Shown here: positions 52,866 to 61,500 of the stretch, in pieces
How the letters are laid out: the number at the start of each line of letters is the position of its first letter
Position numbering within the stretch: the first letter of the stretch is position 1
Assembly: GCF_002287375.1 (NCBI RefSeq)
Contig: NZ_NPOA01000015.1
Location: 62,001-126,000 of the forward strand
Direction: 5' to 3'
From: Virgibacillus profundi
GTDB taxonomy: Bacteria; Bacillota; Bacilli; Bacillales; Amphibacillaceae
Length of the DNA stretch: 64,000 nucleotides
Program-made: the position numbers and the translations under genes
Notes under the pieces: generated by a model
The model's database searches: none
Told to the model about the DNA's origin: nothing
Seen by the model: the letters and a program-made list of their open reading frames with translations, nothing else

Positions 52866-53660
52866 CTATTCTCTCTGCGTTAATATAGACTGATAAATTT
52901 TTAAATCCTCATCCTTAAATACATTAAAAATAATATGAAGCTTTGATCCGGTATTTCTTATATATTTTTTCACCGTTTGAATCGCAATTTCAGCTGCACG
53001 TTGATTCGGGAAATTAAATTCACCTGTCGAAATACAGCAAAAAGCAAGGCTGCCTAATTGATTCTCATCCGCTAATGCTAAACAGGAATAATAAGACGAA
53101 GCGAGTAATTGCTCTTTTAACGGTGAGACACCACGTTGGTTGATAAATGGCCCAACGGTATGAATGACATAGTTTGCTGGTAAATTATAGGCTTTCGTAA
53201 TTTTCGCTTTCCCAATCGGCTCTTTACGACCTTGTTCTTTTATTAGCACATCACAATCTAAGCGCAATTGCACGCCCGAACGGGTATGAATAATATTGTC
53301 GATACAATGATGATTTGCTTGTGTGCAACCTAGCATTTCACTATTGGCTGCATTAACAATTGCATCAACTGCCAGACTCGTAATATCACCTTGCCATAAA
53401 TAAAGTTGAGGCCCAGCAGCTTCTAAATCATGCAATGTGGTTACATGTCTTTCGTTATTCCACTGTGTTAAGAAAGCATCTTGAACCTCAGTAAATTCTC
53501 CTCGAACCGGGTCAGGTTTTCGGATATTACACAGCCCCCAAAACAACGTTATTTTTTCTTCTACGGTATTCGTTTTATACTGCATCATTTGTTCCTTAGT
53601 ATTTGGGTTCTCATTCAATAAATAATCAATTAGATAATCCAATCTAGCTTCCTGATCCAT
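52866..53660 (-). CDS. Zinc-dependent macrodomain ADP-ribosyl hydrolase (SirTM-linked)
   Basis: The 264-residue protein has an N-terminal helical extension of ~85 residues, then a macrodomain: LWQGDITSLAVDAIVNAANSEMLG, the zinc and ADP-ribose motif GCTQANHHCIDNIIHTRSGVQLRLDC, KITKAYNLPANYVIHTVGP and FCCISTGEFNFPNQRAAEIA. The zinc macrodomain class reverses the mono-ADP-ribosylation laid down by SirTM. Its start is only 9 bp from the sirtuin start region on the same strand, so they are surely co-transcribed. Confidence 0.92.
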   Translation of the reverse strand: MDQEARLDYLIDYLLNENPNTKEQMMQYKTNTVEEKITLFWGLCNIRKPDPVRGEFTEVQDAFLTQWNNERHVTTLHDLEAAGPQLYLWQGDITSLAVDAIVNAANSEMLGCTQANHHCIDNIIHTRSGVQLRLDCDVLIKEQGRKEPIGKAKITKAYNLPANYVIHTVGPFINQRGVSPLKEQLLASSYYSCLALADENQLGSLAFCCISTGEFNFPNQRAAEIAIQTVKKYIRNTGSKLHIIFNVFKDEDLKIYQSILTQRE

Positions 53661-53689
53661 AGCCTACTCCCCAGAGATATATAGTTACC

Positions 53690-53749
53690 AAAAATAGACC
53701 TATTACTATTGTCAATCTGTACGCTGATTAACATAGACAAATAGGTCTA
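53690..53749 (-). terminator. Long hairpin between gcvH-L and the macrodomain gene
   Basis: Arms TAGACCTATT (53695-53704) and AATAGGTCTA (53740-53749), with inner TTGTC/GACAA pairing, are followed on the minus strand by TTTTT. This resembles an intrinsic terminator or attenuator inside the SirTM gene cluster. Confidence 0.65.
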
Positions 53750-53764
53750 CCAAGAATTTATTAA

Positions 53765-54097
53765 TTAAGCTTCTTCTAATTTGTTAAATGCTGCTTCATC
53801 CACGTCTGTTAGTTTTACAACCCAATTTTCTTCTGTTTTGGCTGAGTTTAGCAGGGCTGGTTCACTTATTGCTGCTTCATTGCGTCCAACAATTTTACCG
53901 GCTATTGGAGAGGCCAGTTCAAGAACAGTCTTTGCAGCTTCTAAGTTTAAAATTGCATCATCTACGTTAAGTGTATCGCCATCTAAGTATTCTACAAATC
54001 CAACAGTACCAATATCATCTTGCATTTCTGGTGTCATACTTAAGGTATAAATGTCATCATTCTTTTCAATGAATAAGAAATTTCCTCGTTTTTTCAT
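53765..54097 (-). CDS. GcvH-like lipoyl carrier protein (GcvH-L), SirTM substrate
   Basis: The 110-residue protein is a shortened glycine-cleavage H-protein: [18 protein letters not shown] and the lipoylation segment [21 protein letters not shown] with lipoyl-lysine K56. It is shorter than true GcvH (about 125-130 residues) and lies away from other gcv genes. In staphylococci and streptococci GcvH-L is lipoylated by LplA2 and then ADP-ribosylated by SirTM; an Asp near residue 27 is, as I recall, the acceptor, and D27/D28 are present here. AAGGA precedes the ATG. Confidence 0.9.
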   Translation of the reverse strand: MKKRGNFLFIEKNDDIYTLSMTPEMQDDIGTVGFVEYLDGDTLNVDDAILNLEAAKTVLELASPIAGKIVGRNEAAISEPALLNSAKTEENWVVKLTDVDEAAFNKLEEA

Positions 54098-54140
54098 TAC
54101 TAATCCTTCTTTCTTTTTTAAATTTCATCATATATATTTA

Positions 54141-54768
54141 GGCTCTTTTTGTAAACTTTGGGACTGCACTTCGTTCGCCCCACCAAAATACTGGGACTGC
54201 GCACTACTCGCCCCATCGAAACCATTTGTTGCTTTTTAACCTTCTCTGTTTCTATAGAAGACGACGTAATTACTGTTTGCTATAAGTATTTGCAATAATC
54301 GCCGTTCGGGATCGCTGCGGGCGGATGCTTTCCGCGGGCACGGCCTCAGCCTCCTCGAGAAAACCACTCTGCGGGGTCTTCGGACACGTGCTGTTCCCGC
54401 AGGAGTCACCGCCCTTCACTCACCCGAACTAGTGAGGTGGTTCGAAGTTTTAATATTGATTACTAATACTGTTTAACGGTAGTAACCGAAATACCAGCGG
54501 AAGAAATATACGAAGACTCCTGCGGGAGGAAAGGCATAGGTGAGACCCCACAGTGCGTAGCACGAGGAGGCTCACCAGCCGCCCGCGGAAAGCGAAGTAT
54601 ATTTCTGGAGCGATAATTACGCACCTTTCATCATCTCTAATTACGTCGTCTTTTACATCGACTATGGTGCAGATAACAACAAGTCTTTTGGTGGGGTGAG
54701 TAATCTCAGTCCCCAATCACTTCGGTGGGACGAGCAGTGTGCAGTCCCAATCTATGCGAAAACAGCCT
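54141..54768. mobile_element. Composite MITE-like repeat, copy D (most complete)
   Basis: The 628-bp element is bounded by imperfect terminal inverted repeats of about 45 bp: AGGCTCTTTTTGTAAACTTT then GGGACTGCAC at the left, mirrored by GTGCAGTCCC then AATCTATGCGAAAACAGCCT at the right. Inside are GACGACGTAAT / ATTACGTCGTC subterminal repeats, module II in minus orientation (54306-54425) and module I in plus orientation (54505-54605). ATATTT borders both sides and could be a target duplication. It separates gcvH-L from the divergent OYE gene. Confidence 0.8.
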
Positions 54769-54913
54769 ATATTTTAGTATATCATGTATTAACAATACCT
54801 CAAACAGAGTATCTTTTTCTATTTATAAAATTATAAGAATAGCAAATCATTACAACGTATGATAAATTTATCTGGAATAAATCTATTGTTACAGGTAGAG
54901 AAACTCTATTAAA

Positions 54914-54941
54914 TTGACACTACCCGGCAAGGTGGTAACAT
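54914..54941 (+). promoter_or_regulatory. Candidate promoter of the OYE gene
   Basis: TTGACA (54914-54919) and TAACAT (54936-54941) are 16 bp apart. The spacer contains an imperfect inverted repeat ACTACC-N6-GGTGGT that could be an operator. Confidence 0.45.
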
Positions 54942-54987
54942 TTAGTTAACAGCAAATATAGCGTGATGGAGGGAAGTGGATATACAT

Positions 54988-56172
54988 ATGAAGACAACAG
55001 AACAATACAGACCCTTATTTAAAACGATCGTTCTACCAAATGGTATTGAATTAGATAATCGCTTTGTCCTATCCCCGATGATTACGAATTCCTCAACCGT
55101 TGAAGGTTATGTTACGCAGGAAGATTTGGCTTATGCACAGCGACGTGCTTGTTCAGCACCTTTACAAATTACAGGTGCTGCGTATATCGAGGAATATGGG
55201 CAATTGTTTGAATATGGCTTTAGTATCGATGATGATCGCAGCATCGATGGTCTCAAGAAACTTGCCGGGGCGATGAAAAAAGACGGTGCTAAGGCAATTA
55301 TTCAATTAACACATGCTGGTCGTTTCTCCAAAATATCGCTTAAGGATTTTGGTGTCGTTTATGGTCCAAGTAAAATGAACCTGAAGAGTCCCGTTGAACA
55401 TACGGTCTTACCGATGACTAAACGTAAAATCGGGCATGTCATTACGCAATATGCTGACGCAACCCGTCGTGCGATTAAAGCTGGTTTTGACGGTGTTGAA
55501 ATTTCAAGTGCCCAGCGCTTATTAATTCAAACGTTTTTATCCACTTTTTCAAATCAGCGTGATGATGAATACGGCGTGCAAACTATTGAAAATCGTTCAC
55601 GTTTTGGTATCGAAGTGGTGGAGGCTGTTCAGAAAGTTATTGATGAAGAAGCACCTGCTGACTTTATTCTCGGGTTTAGAGCCACATCGGAAGAAACGCG
55701 CGGCAATGAAATTGGTTACAGTGTAGAAGACTTCCTTTACTTCATGGATCGAATTATGGAAGTAGCAAATATCCAATATTTAGCTACTGCAAGTTGGGGC
55801 AAGAACATTTATAAACAAACGATTCGCCAAGGTAATTTTAAAAATGAATTCATGAATCAGGTTGTGTACGAACATATCGCTGGTCGTATTCCGGTTATGG
55901 CTACAGGTGGCATCAACACACCAGAAAAGGCACTGGAAGCTTTCCAATTTTCTGATATGGTCGGTGCGTCTACACCTTTCGTTACCGAACCTGGCTTTGT
56001 TACCAAATTAAAAGAGGGCAGGGAAGATGAGATTAACTTAGGTTTTTCTCCAGAAGAGCTAGCTGATTTAGCGATTCCCGAAAGCGCCTTTAAAGACATT
56101 GTCGAATTAATGGATATCGGTGGATCCCTTTCAGAGGGTGCCCGTCAAAACCTTCGCAAATTGTATAAATAG
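54988..56172 (+). CDS. Old-yellow-enzyme-family NADH:flavin oxidoreductase of the SirTM locus
   Basis: The 394-residue FMN-dependent TIM-barrel enzyme opens with FKTIVLPNGIELDNRFVLSPM and has IIQLTHAGRF, GVEISSAQRLLIQTFLS (an unusual form of the HGAHGYL-type motif) and VMATGGINTPEKALEA. Old yellow enzymes reduce activated alkenes and electrophiles. OYE genes recur with SirTM-GcvH-L clusters (from memory); here it is divergent and separated from gcvH-L by a repeat element. Start ATG 54988; GGAGGG is rather distant (14 nt), so GTG 54976 is an alternative. Confidence 0.87.
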   Translation: MKTTEQYRPLFKTIVLPNGIELDNRFVLSPMITNSSTVEGYVTQEDLAYAQRRACSAPLQITGAAYIEEYGQLFEYGFSIDDDRSIDGLKKLAGAMKKDGAKAIIQLTHAGRFSKISLKDFGVVYGPSKMNLKSPVEHTVLPMTKRKIGHVITQYADATRRAIKAGFDGVEISSAQRLLIQTFLSTFSNQRDDEYGVQTIENRSRFGIEVVEAVQKVIDEEAPADFILGFRATSEETRGNEIGYSVEDFLYFMDRIMEVANIQYLATASWGKNIYKQTIRQGNFKNEFMNQVVYEHIAGRIPVMATGGINTPEKALEAFQFSDMVGASTPFVTEPGFVTKLKEGREDEINLGFSPEELADLAIPESAFKDIVELMDIGGSLSEGARQNLRKLYK

Positions 56173-56186
56173 TTCTAGACCATCAC

Positions 56187-56240
56187 AAAAAACACCAATT
56201 CTTATTAAACTCATTTAGAGGTAAGGCTTGGTGTTTTTTC
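56187..56240 (+). terminator. Terminator of the OYE gene
   Basis: AAAAAACACCAA and TTGGTGTTTTTT form a 12-bp stem around a 29-nt loop, ending in T residues. Confidence 0.75.
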
Positions 56241-56249
56241 TTTGCCAAT

Positions 56250-56283
56250 TAAAAAATACATCCTCCATAAAGAAGGATGTACT
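56250..56283 (-). terminator. Terminator of gsaB
   Basis: On the minus strand ACATCCTTC / GGAGGATGT forms a stem followed by TATTTTTT. Confidence 0.85.
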
Positions 56284-56299
56284 GTTAAAGATCTAAAAA

Positions 56300-57592
56300 T
56301 TATTCAGCCATTTTCGCAAAAGCTCTTCCTACAGCTTCAATCGTTTCGTCAATGTCAGCTTCTGTGTGCTCTGTTGTTAAAAACCATGCTTCAAATTTAG
56401 AAGGTGCCAGGTTCACACCTTGCTCAAGCATTAACTGGAAAAACTTCGCAAAAGCTTCGCCATCAGTAGCTTCAGCCTGTTCGAAATTTGTGATTTTCGA
56501 GTCGCCAAAGTACACGGTTAAAGCACCACATAAGCGATTGATAGAAATTGGAATCCCGTTAAAACGTGCTTTTTCCAAAATCCCAATCTCCAGCTGTTCG
56601 CCTAGCTGATCCAGTTTTTCATATACTCCATCTGCTTGTAAAACTTCCAGGCAGGCGATACCGGATGCCATGGAAGCAGGGTTTCCGGCCATGGTTCCTG
56701 CCTGATAGGCTGGACCTAAAGGTGCAACTTGTTCCATAATATCCTTACGTCCACCGTAAGCTCCAATTGGCAAGCCACCACCAATGATTTTCCCCATTGC
56801 TGTCATGTCAGGCTCTATCCCATATACTTGCTGGGCACTTCCATAAGTAAATCGAAATGCAGTAATTATTTCATCATAAATAACCAATGCCCCGGCATCA
56901 TGTGTTAAATCATTTACAGCTTTTAGGAACCCTTCATGTGGCTCAACAATGCCAAAGTTCCCTACAATAGGTTCAACTAAAACAGCCGCAATTTGATCTC
57001 CCCAATGGTCCAATGCTTCCTTAAATGCATCTAAATTATTAAATGGAACTGTAATAACATCCTCTGCAACTGACTTCGGAATTCCTGCAGAGTCTGGGGT
57101 ACCTAATGTTGCAGGGCCTGATCCAGCCTCTACAAGTACTGCATCGAAATGTCCGTGATAGCTTCCGGCAAATTTGATTATTTTTGTCCGATCGGTATAG
57201 GCACGTGCAACACGGACCGTTGTCATTACCGCTTCTGTACCGGAGTTTACAAAACGTACTTTTTCCAATGAAGGAATCGCATCCTTCAGCATTTTTGCAA
57301 ATTGATTTTCTAGGCGTGTAGGTGTGCCGTACAGTACACCGGTTGTCGCCGCATGTGCAATAGCTTTAGCAATATGTGGGTGGGCATGTCCGGTAATTAT
57401 TGGACCATATGCTGCCAGATAATCAATATATTTATTCCCGTCAACATCCCAGAAATAGGCACCCTGGCCACGCTCCATATAAACTGGTGAACCGCCGCCA
57501 ACTGCTTTATAGGCACGGGATGGTGAGTTTACACCACCAACAATATGTTCAAGTGCTTCTTCATGTAATCTTTTTGATTTGGTAAAATCCAT
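56300..57592 (-). CDS. gsaB: Glutamate-1-semialdehyde 2,1-aminomutase (GsaB)
   Basis: The 430-residue PLP enzyme converts glutamate-1-semialdehyde to 5-aminolevulinate in tetrapyrrole synthesis. Seen are [65 protein letters not shown] and the PLP lysine in [16 protein letters not shown]. It is outside a hem operon and lies between ygaD and bcp homologues, as gsaB does in B. subtilis, so it is the second isozyme rather than HemL. GGGAGG precedes the ATG. Confidence 0.93.
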   Translation of the reverse strand: MDFTKSKRLHEEALEHIVGGVNSPSRAYKAVGGGSPVYMERGQGAYFWDVDGNKYIDYLAAYGPIITGHAHPHIAKAIAHAATTGVLYGTPTRLENQFAKMLKDAIPSLEKVRFVNSGTEAVMTTVRVARAYTDRTKIIKFAGSYHGHFDAVLVEAGSGPATLGTPDSAGIPKSVAEDVITVPFNNLDAFKEALDHWGDQIAAVLVEPIVGNFGIVEPHEGFLKAVNDLTHDAGALVIYDEIITAFRFTYGSAQQVYGIEPDMTAMGKIIGGGLPIGAYGGRKDIMEQVAPLGPAYQAGTMAGNPASMASGIACLEVLQADGVYEKLDQLGEQLEIGILEKARFNGIPISINRLCGALTVYFGDSKITNFEQAEATDGEAFAKFFQLMLEQGVNLAPSKFEAWFLTTEHTEADIDETIEAVGRAFAKMAE

Positions 57593-57691
57593 CTAAAATA
57601 TCCTCCCTGACTATCAAAATCCATCAATCACATTTAATACTATAACAAAAAAACGAAATGAACCCATAATTATTCATTGCACATAAAGATT

Positions 57692-59617
57692 TTACATAAC
57701 TTTTTTTAGTTTTGATGTATAAATATTCCGGATAAAAATAAAGTTTGCAAAATGAATGATGAAATAAATGGTAATGACAATAATGACAGGTAATGTAACT
57801 GATGTAGAAAGCATGTTAGAGAGTGCTTTAAAAGCAAAGCCTGCATGAACAAGCGCAACAAAAAATGGAATAAAAAACAAAAGTGCCAATTGTTTTGTTG
57901 CTATTTTCCTCATTTCCTTATCAGTCAAACCGATTCGATATAAGGAATGGAAATGATGTAAATCCTTATCCAAGCCCTGATACATTCGAAAATAAAGAAT
58001 AGATCCGGCTGCTAAAAAGAATAGAACACTAATAAATATACCGAAAAAGAAAAGGTAGGACATTGCCTCTTTATTCGTCGTGTAGAACTGTGCCTGTGAA
58101 TCCGAAAATGCAATATCATAATCAATATTTCCGTTTCCAACGATGGTTGCAATTTCCTCGGCATAATTAGTCCAATTTGGTATATCCATGACATAATTAT
58201 AGTAAATTTCATTTCCTTTTGCCGCTGTATAAAATCGATCAAATAGATCATCTGAAACAATTAGGGGAAAAGAAACATAAAAGCTTCTGTTCAGCGTATT
58301 GTCAGATGATTCAACCGCAACGTTAACTTTTTCATTCTCCGATTCTATCGTGAAATGCTCAGGTAATTCAAATTCCATTTGGGGGGAAACAAAATCATCC
58401 ATCAAAACAAATGCATTCCCATTATCTATGTTAAACGGAACAGTATCGCCATTTAATTCCACCATTTCTTTGTAATCAGAATAGGAATATACCATTAACC
58501 ATGTGTCATTCCATCTGCTGTCACTTGAGTTAACTTTTACCTGTGTCGAATTAACCTGCAATGCTTCAAAAGGAATATTCTCTTCATGAAAGCTTTGTTT
58601 AACCTGCTTCGTTTCATCACGAAAAGCCGCTTCATTTGTTTTTCCTTTGCTGATTAGGGTAACATCCTGTGGAGCAAACCGCTCTGCCTGCATTTCCACA
58701 CTTTGAAATAACCCATACAATACACCGGAAGAGGTGAAAGCAACTGCGCTTAAAATGGTAACAAAAAATAATAACCTGGCATTATCCTTTAATTTAAATG
58801 TTAAATCAGAAACAGTTAGCATATTTAAATGATGATAATAATATTTTTTATTGCGTTTGAGCCCATTAGTTAGTGCAATACTTAACTGTGTAAAAAGAAA
58901 ATAGGTTCCAGGAATAATTAATATTAATATAGGAAGCATTCGGAGCATCATAGATACCAAATCAGCAGTATAGGCTAAATAATAGGCAGTTCCAATGGCT
59001 CCAAGCGATAAAATGCTTAAAGCTTTAGAGAACTTCGGTGCTTTTTTAGGTGACTTCGAACCACGGAAAACTTCCATGATTGATTTTGTACGTAATGTCC
59101 AGACAACTGCGAGTGAATTCAATTCAAACATAATGAAAAATAATCCAGCGGTTATACCAATTGCTTTTAAAGATAGGAAAAATGGCAAGACCTCACCTAA
59201 ACCAAGTACTGCGGAAAAAACCATTAAAAATAGCTTTGTCAGTAATGCGCCTATTATAATTCCTGTCACAATAGAAGTGATTCCAATAATTGTATTTTCC
59301 AAAATAAGCAGTCGGTTTAATTGAGATTTACTAATACCAAGAGTTGTGAGCAGACCATATTCCCGTTTTCTCGATTTAATAAAGGAGTCTGTTGAATAGA
59401 GAACAAATAAAAAAGAAAATCCATAGATAATAACCTCTGAAACAATTATTCCACGTTGAACGATGTCACGAAATTCATAATTTGCGATGTCAGGATGAAA
59501 AACGATTACGGCATACATGAAGAATACAGTTACTGCAAACACGCAACTCAAAAAGTAACTTAAATAGGCACGTGTATTTCGTTTAACATTATTAAATGCG
59601 AATTGTCTGAAAGTCAT
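57692..59617 (-). CDS. BceB-type ABC permease (FtsX fold)
   Basis: The 641-residue protein starts MTFRQFAFNNVKRNTRAYLSYFLS, the BceB N-terminus. It has ten membrane helices with a ~200-residue extracellular domain between helices 7 and 8 (about residues 300-510), the part that binds lipid-II-cycle complexes of antimicrobial peptides. ATG 59617 follows GGGAGG and lies inside the 3' end of the ATPase gene (26-bp overlap). With BceA-, BceS- and BceR-like genes upstream it makes a full Bce module against peptide antibiotics such as bacitracin; the specific drug is unknown. Confidence 0.9.
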   Translation of the reverse strand: MTFRQFAFNNVKRNTRAYLSYFLSCVFAVTVFFMYAVIVFHPDIANYEFRDIVQRGIIVSEVIIYGFSFLFVLYSTDSFIKSRKREYGLLTTLGISKSQLNRLLILENTIIGITSIVTGIIIGALLTKLFLMVFSAVLGLGEVLPFFLSLKAIGITAGLFFIMFELNSLAVVWTLRTKSIMEVFRGSKSPKKAPKFSKALSILSLGAIGTAYYLAYTADLVSMMLRMLPILILIIPGTYFLFTQLSIALTNGLKRNKKYYYHHLNMLTVSDLTFKLKDNARLLFFVTILSAVAFTSSGVLYGLFQSVEMQAERFAPQDVTLISKGKTNEAAFRDETKQVKQSFHEENIPFEALQVNSTQVKVNSSDSRWNDTWLMVYSYSDYKEMVELNGDTVPFNIDNGNAFVLMDDFVSPQMEFELPEHFTIESENEKVNVAVESSDNTLNRSFYVSFPLIVSDDLFDRFYTAAKGNEIYYNYVMDIPNWTNYAEEIATIVGNGNIDYDIAFSDSQAQFYTTNKEAMSYLFFFGIFISVLFFLAAGSILYFRMYQGLDKDLHHFHSLYRIGLTDKEMRKIATKQLALLFFIPFFVALVHAGFAFKALSNMLSTSVTLPVIIVITIYFIIHFANFIFIRNIYTSKLKKVM

Positions 59618-60368
59618 CCATATTTCCTCCCAACAATGACTGCACATTTAAAATGTCCTGGAAAAAGGTTTGGCGATTGTCCCCGCGATGGATTTCATTA
59701 AATAATTTACCATCCTTAATAAAAATTACACGGCCACAAAAGCTTGCTGCAAAGGGATCATGGGTGACCATCAAGGTCGTTGTTTTTCTAACTTCCTGCA
59801 GTTTACTTAATGATTCCATCACTTGAAGGGAGGCTTTCGAATCAAGGTTTCCTGTTGGTTCATCTGCAAAAATGATGGTGGGGTCATGAATAATGGCGCG
59901 TGCTATCGCTGCACGCTGCATTTGTCCGCCAGACACTTCGTAAATCCTTTTATGAATAATTGCATCGATTCCCAGTTGCTTCGTAACGATTACAAGTCTT
60001 TTTTCCATCTCTTTTACTTTCACTTTATTTAATGTTAATGGAAGTAAAATGTTTTCACCGATTGTCAGTGTGTCCAACAGATTATAATCCTGAAAAATAA
60101 ACCCCATCTCTTTCCGGCGAAACTTCGCCAATTTATTTTTAGCTAGGGAAGTAATTGTTGAACCATTTATATTTATTTTTCCCGATGTGGGTGTGTCGAT
60201 GGTTGATAATAAATTTAGTAATGTTGTTTTACCGCTTCCGGATGGACCCATAATTCCGATAAACTCACCACTACTTACGGTTAAATTAAAGTGTTGTAAT
60301 GCTTCGTATTGCATACTGCTTTTACTGCCATAAACCATTGATAAATTTTCCGCTGTTAATATCGACAT
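59592..60368 (-). CDS. BceA-type ABC ATPase
   Basis: The 258-residue ATPase of the MacB/LolD type has Walker A GPSGSGKTTLLNLL, Q-loop FIFQDYNLLDTLT, signature EVSGGQMQRAAIARA, Walker B IIFADEPTGNLD and switch His MVTHDPFAA. It powers the BceB-like permease encoded next. GCAAGGAGG lies upstream of the ATG. It is separated from the kinase gene by 139 bp containing a terminator and probably its own, regulator-dependent promoter (a TATAAT is visible near 60430 on the minus strand). Confidence 0.9.
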   Translation of the reverse strand: MSILTAENLSMVYGSKSSMQYEALQHFNLTVSSGEFIGIMGPSGSGKTTLLNLLSTIDTPTSGKININGSTITSLAKNKLAKFRRKEMGFIFQDYNLLDTLTIGENILLPLTLNKVKVKEMEKRLVIVTKQLGIDAIIHKRIYEVSGGQMQRAAIARAIIHDPTIIFADEPTGNLDSKASLQVMESLSKLQEVRKTTTLMVTHDPFAASFCGRVIFIKDGKLFNEIHRGDNRQTFFQDILNVQSLLGGNMDDFQTIRI

Positions 60369-60479
60369 CAGCTTGCCTCCTTGCTGCCTGCGGGGATCTT
60401 TTTTTATCAGTCTGATTAAACCTTCCTTATATTATATCGCAGTGGACTATTTACCACCTATCGTTCTTTCTTTCAAATG

Positions 60480-60509
60480 AAAAAACAAACCTTACATAGT
60501 TGTAAGGTT
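60480..60509 (-). terminator. Terminator between the Bce-like kinase and ATPase genes
   Basis: AACCTTAC / GTAAGGTT around a 6-nt loop is followed on the minus strand by a T-rich run; it overlaps the kinase stop codon. Confidence 0.85.
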
Positions 60510-61500
60510 AAGGATTCTGAAAAGTAATGGTGACTGCTGTCCCTTTATCCTGCACTGACGTTATTTCCAAATCATGACCAAGTGCATCACAGATTTGCTT
60601 TGATAAATACAGACCCATTCCAGTCGACTCCCGGAATGTTCGTCCATTTAGACCAGTGAAAAATGGATCAAAAACCCTGTTTAAATCCTGGGTTGGAATG
60701 CCATGTCCTGTATCGCGGATCTCCAGGGTCAATGTCTTAGCCTTTTCCATTACGGTAAAATATATTTTATCTGATGATTCTTTTGAATATTTGATCGCAT
60801 TGGAAAGCAGCTGTGTAATAACAAAGCGAAACCATTTCGGATCTGTGGCAACCGTAATTGTCTCATCGATGGTAACGGTTGGAAATACATGATGACGAAT
60901 GAAGCTAGACTTAAACTCCTGAATCACATCGGTTACCATTGGTTTAAGGGCTAGCTTTTGCACATGGAAATCACGATCAAATTTTTGCAAGCGTGATTGA
61001 TATAAGACAAGATCCAGTCCCTGCTGCAGTCGTTCCAGCTCCTCGGTCATGCTATGATAATAATCCTCCGGCAAATTTAATTTTTCTTTTTGCATCGTTA
61101 AGTGCATCACGGAAACAGGTGTCTTCATTTGATGCACCCATTGCTGAATAAAATTGAATTCCAGTTGTTTTTGCTGCTCTAGCTTGTCAACTTCTTCAGC
61201 ATAGCGATTTGTTTTTATGTCATGCTGTCTTTTTATATTTTCCAATAAGTGATTAGGTGCCTCCGGAAAGCTTTCGATAGCCTGCTCATGCTTGATGTAA
61301 AAATCACGAAATTTACCGTATCGAAATAATAAAAACACGATGAGGCAGAAGGTTGGTAAAACAATTAAATAAATGAGTATATCAGGCCCCATAGATTGAC
61401 CAGCAATAATCGAAGCCAGCTGAGCAATACCTATGATAAGAACACATTGGGAGTAAAAAAATAAAATAAAGGGCAGGTTGTCTTTTAAAAAATCTCTCAT
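60508..61500 (-). CDS. BceS-type intramembrane-sensing histidine kinase
   Basis: The 330-residue kinase has two N-terminal membrane helices with almost no extracellular loop, H-box FIQQWVHQMKTPVSVMHL, N-box QLLSNAIKYSK, DTGHGIP and STGMGLYLSKQI. BceS kinases lack a sensor domain and detect drug through the partner BceAB transporter. The ATG at 61500 overlaps the regulator stop as ATGA, so the two are translationally coupled. Confidence 0.9.
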   Translation of the reverse strand: MRDFLKDNLPFILFFYSQCVLIIGIAQLASIIAGQSMGPDILIYLIVLPTFCLIVFLLFRYGKFRDFYIKHEQAIESFPEAPNHLLENIKRQHDIKTNRYAEEVDKLEQQKQLEFNFIQQWVHQMKTPVSVMHLTMQKEKLNLPEDYYHSMTEELERLQQGLDLVLYQSRLQKFDRDFHVQKLALKPMVTDVIQEFKSSFIRHHVFPTVTIDETITVATDPKWFRFVITQLLSNAIKYSKESSDKIYFTVMEKAKTLTLEIRDTGHGIPTQDLNRVFDPFFTGLNGRTFRESTGMGLYLSKQICDALGHDLEITSVQDKGTAVTITFQNP

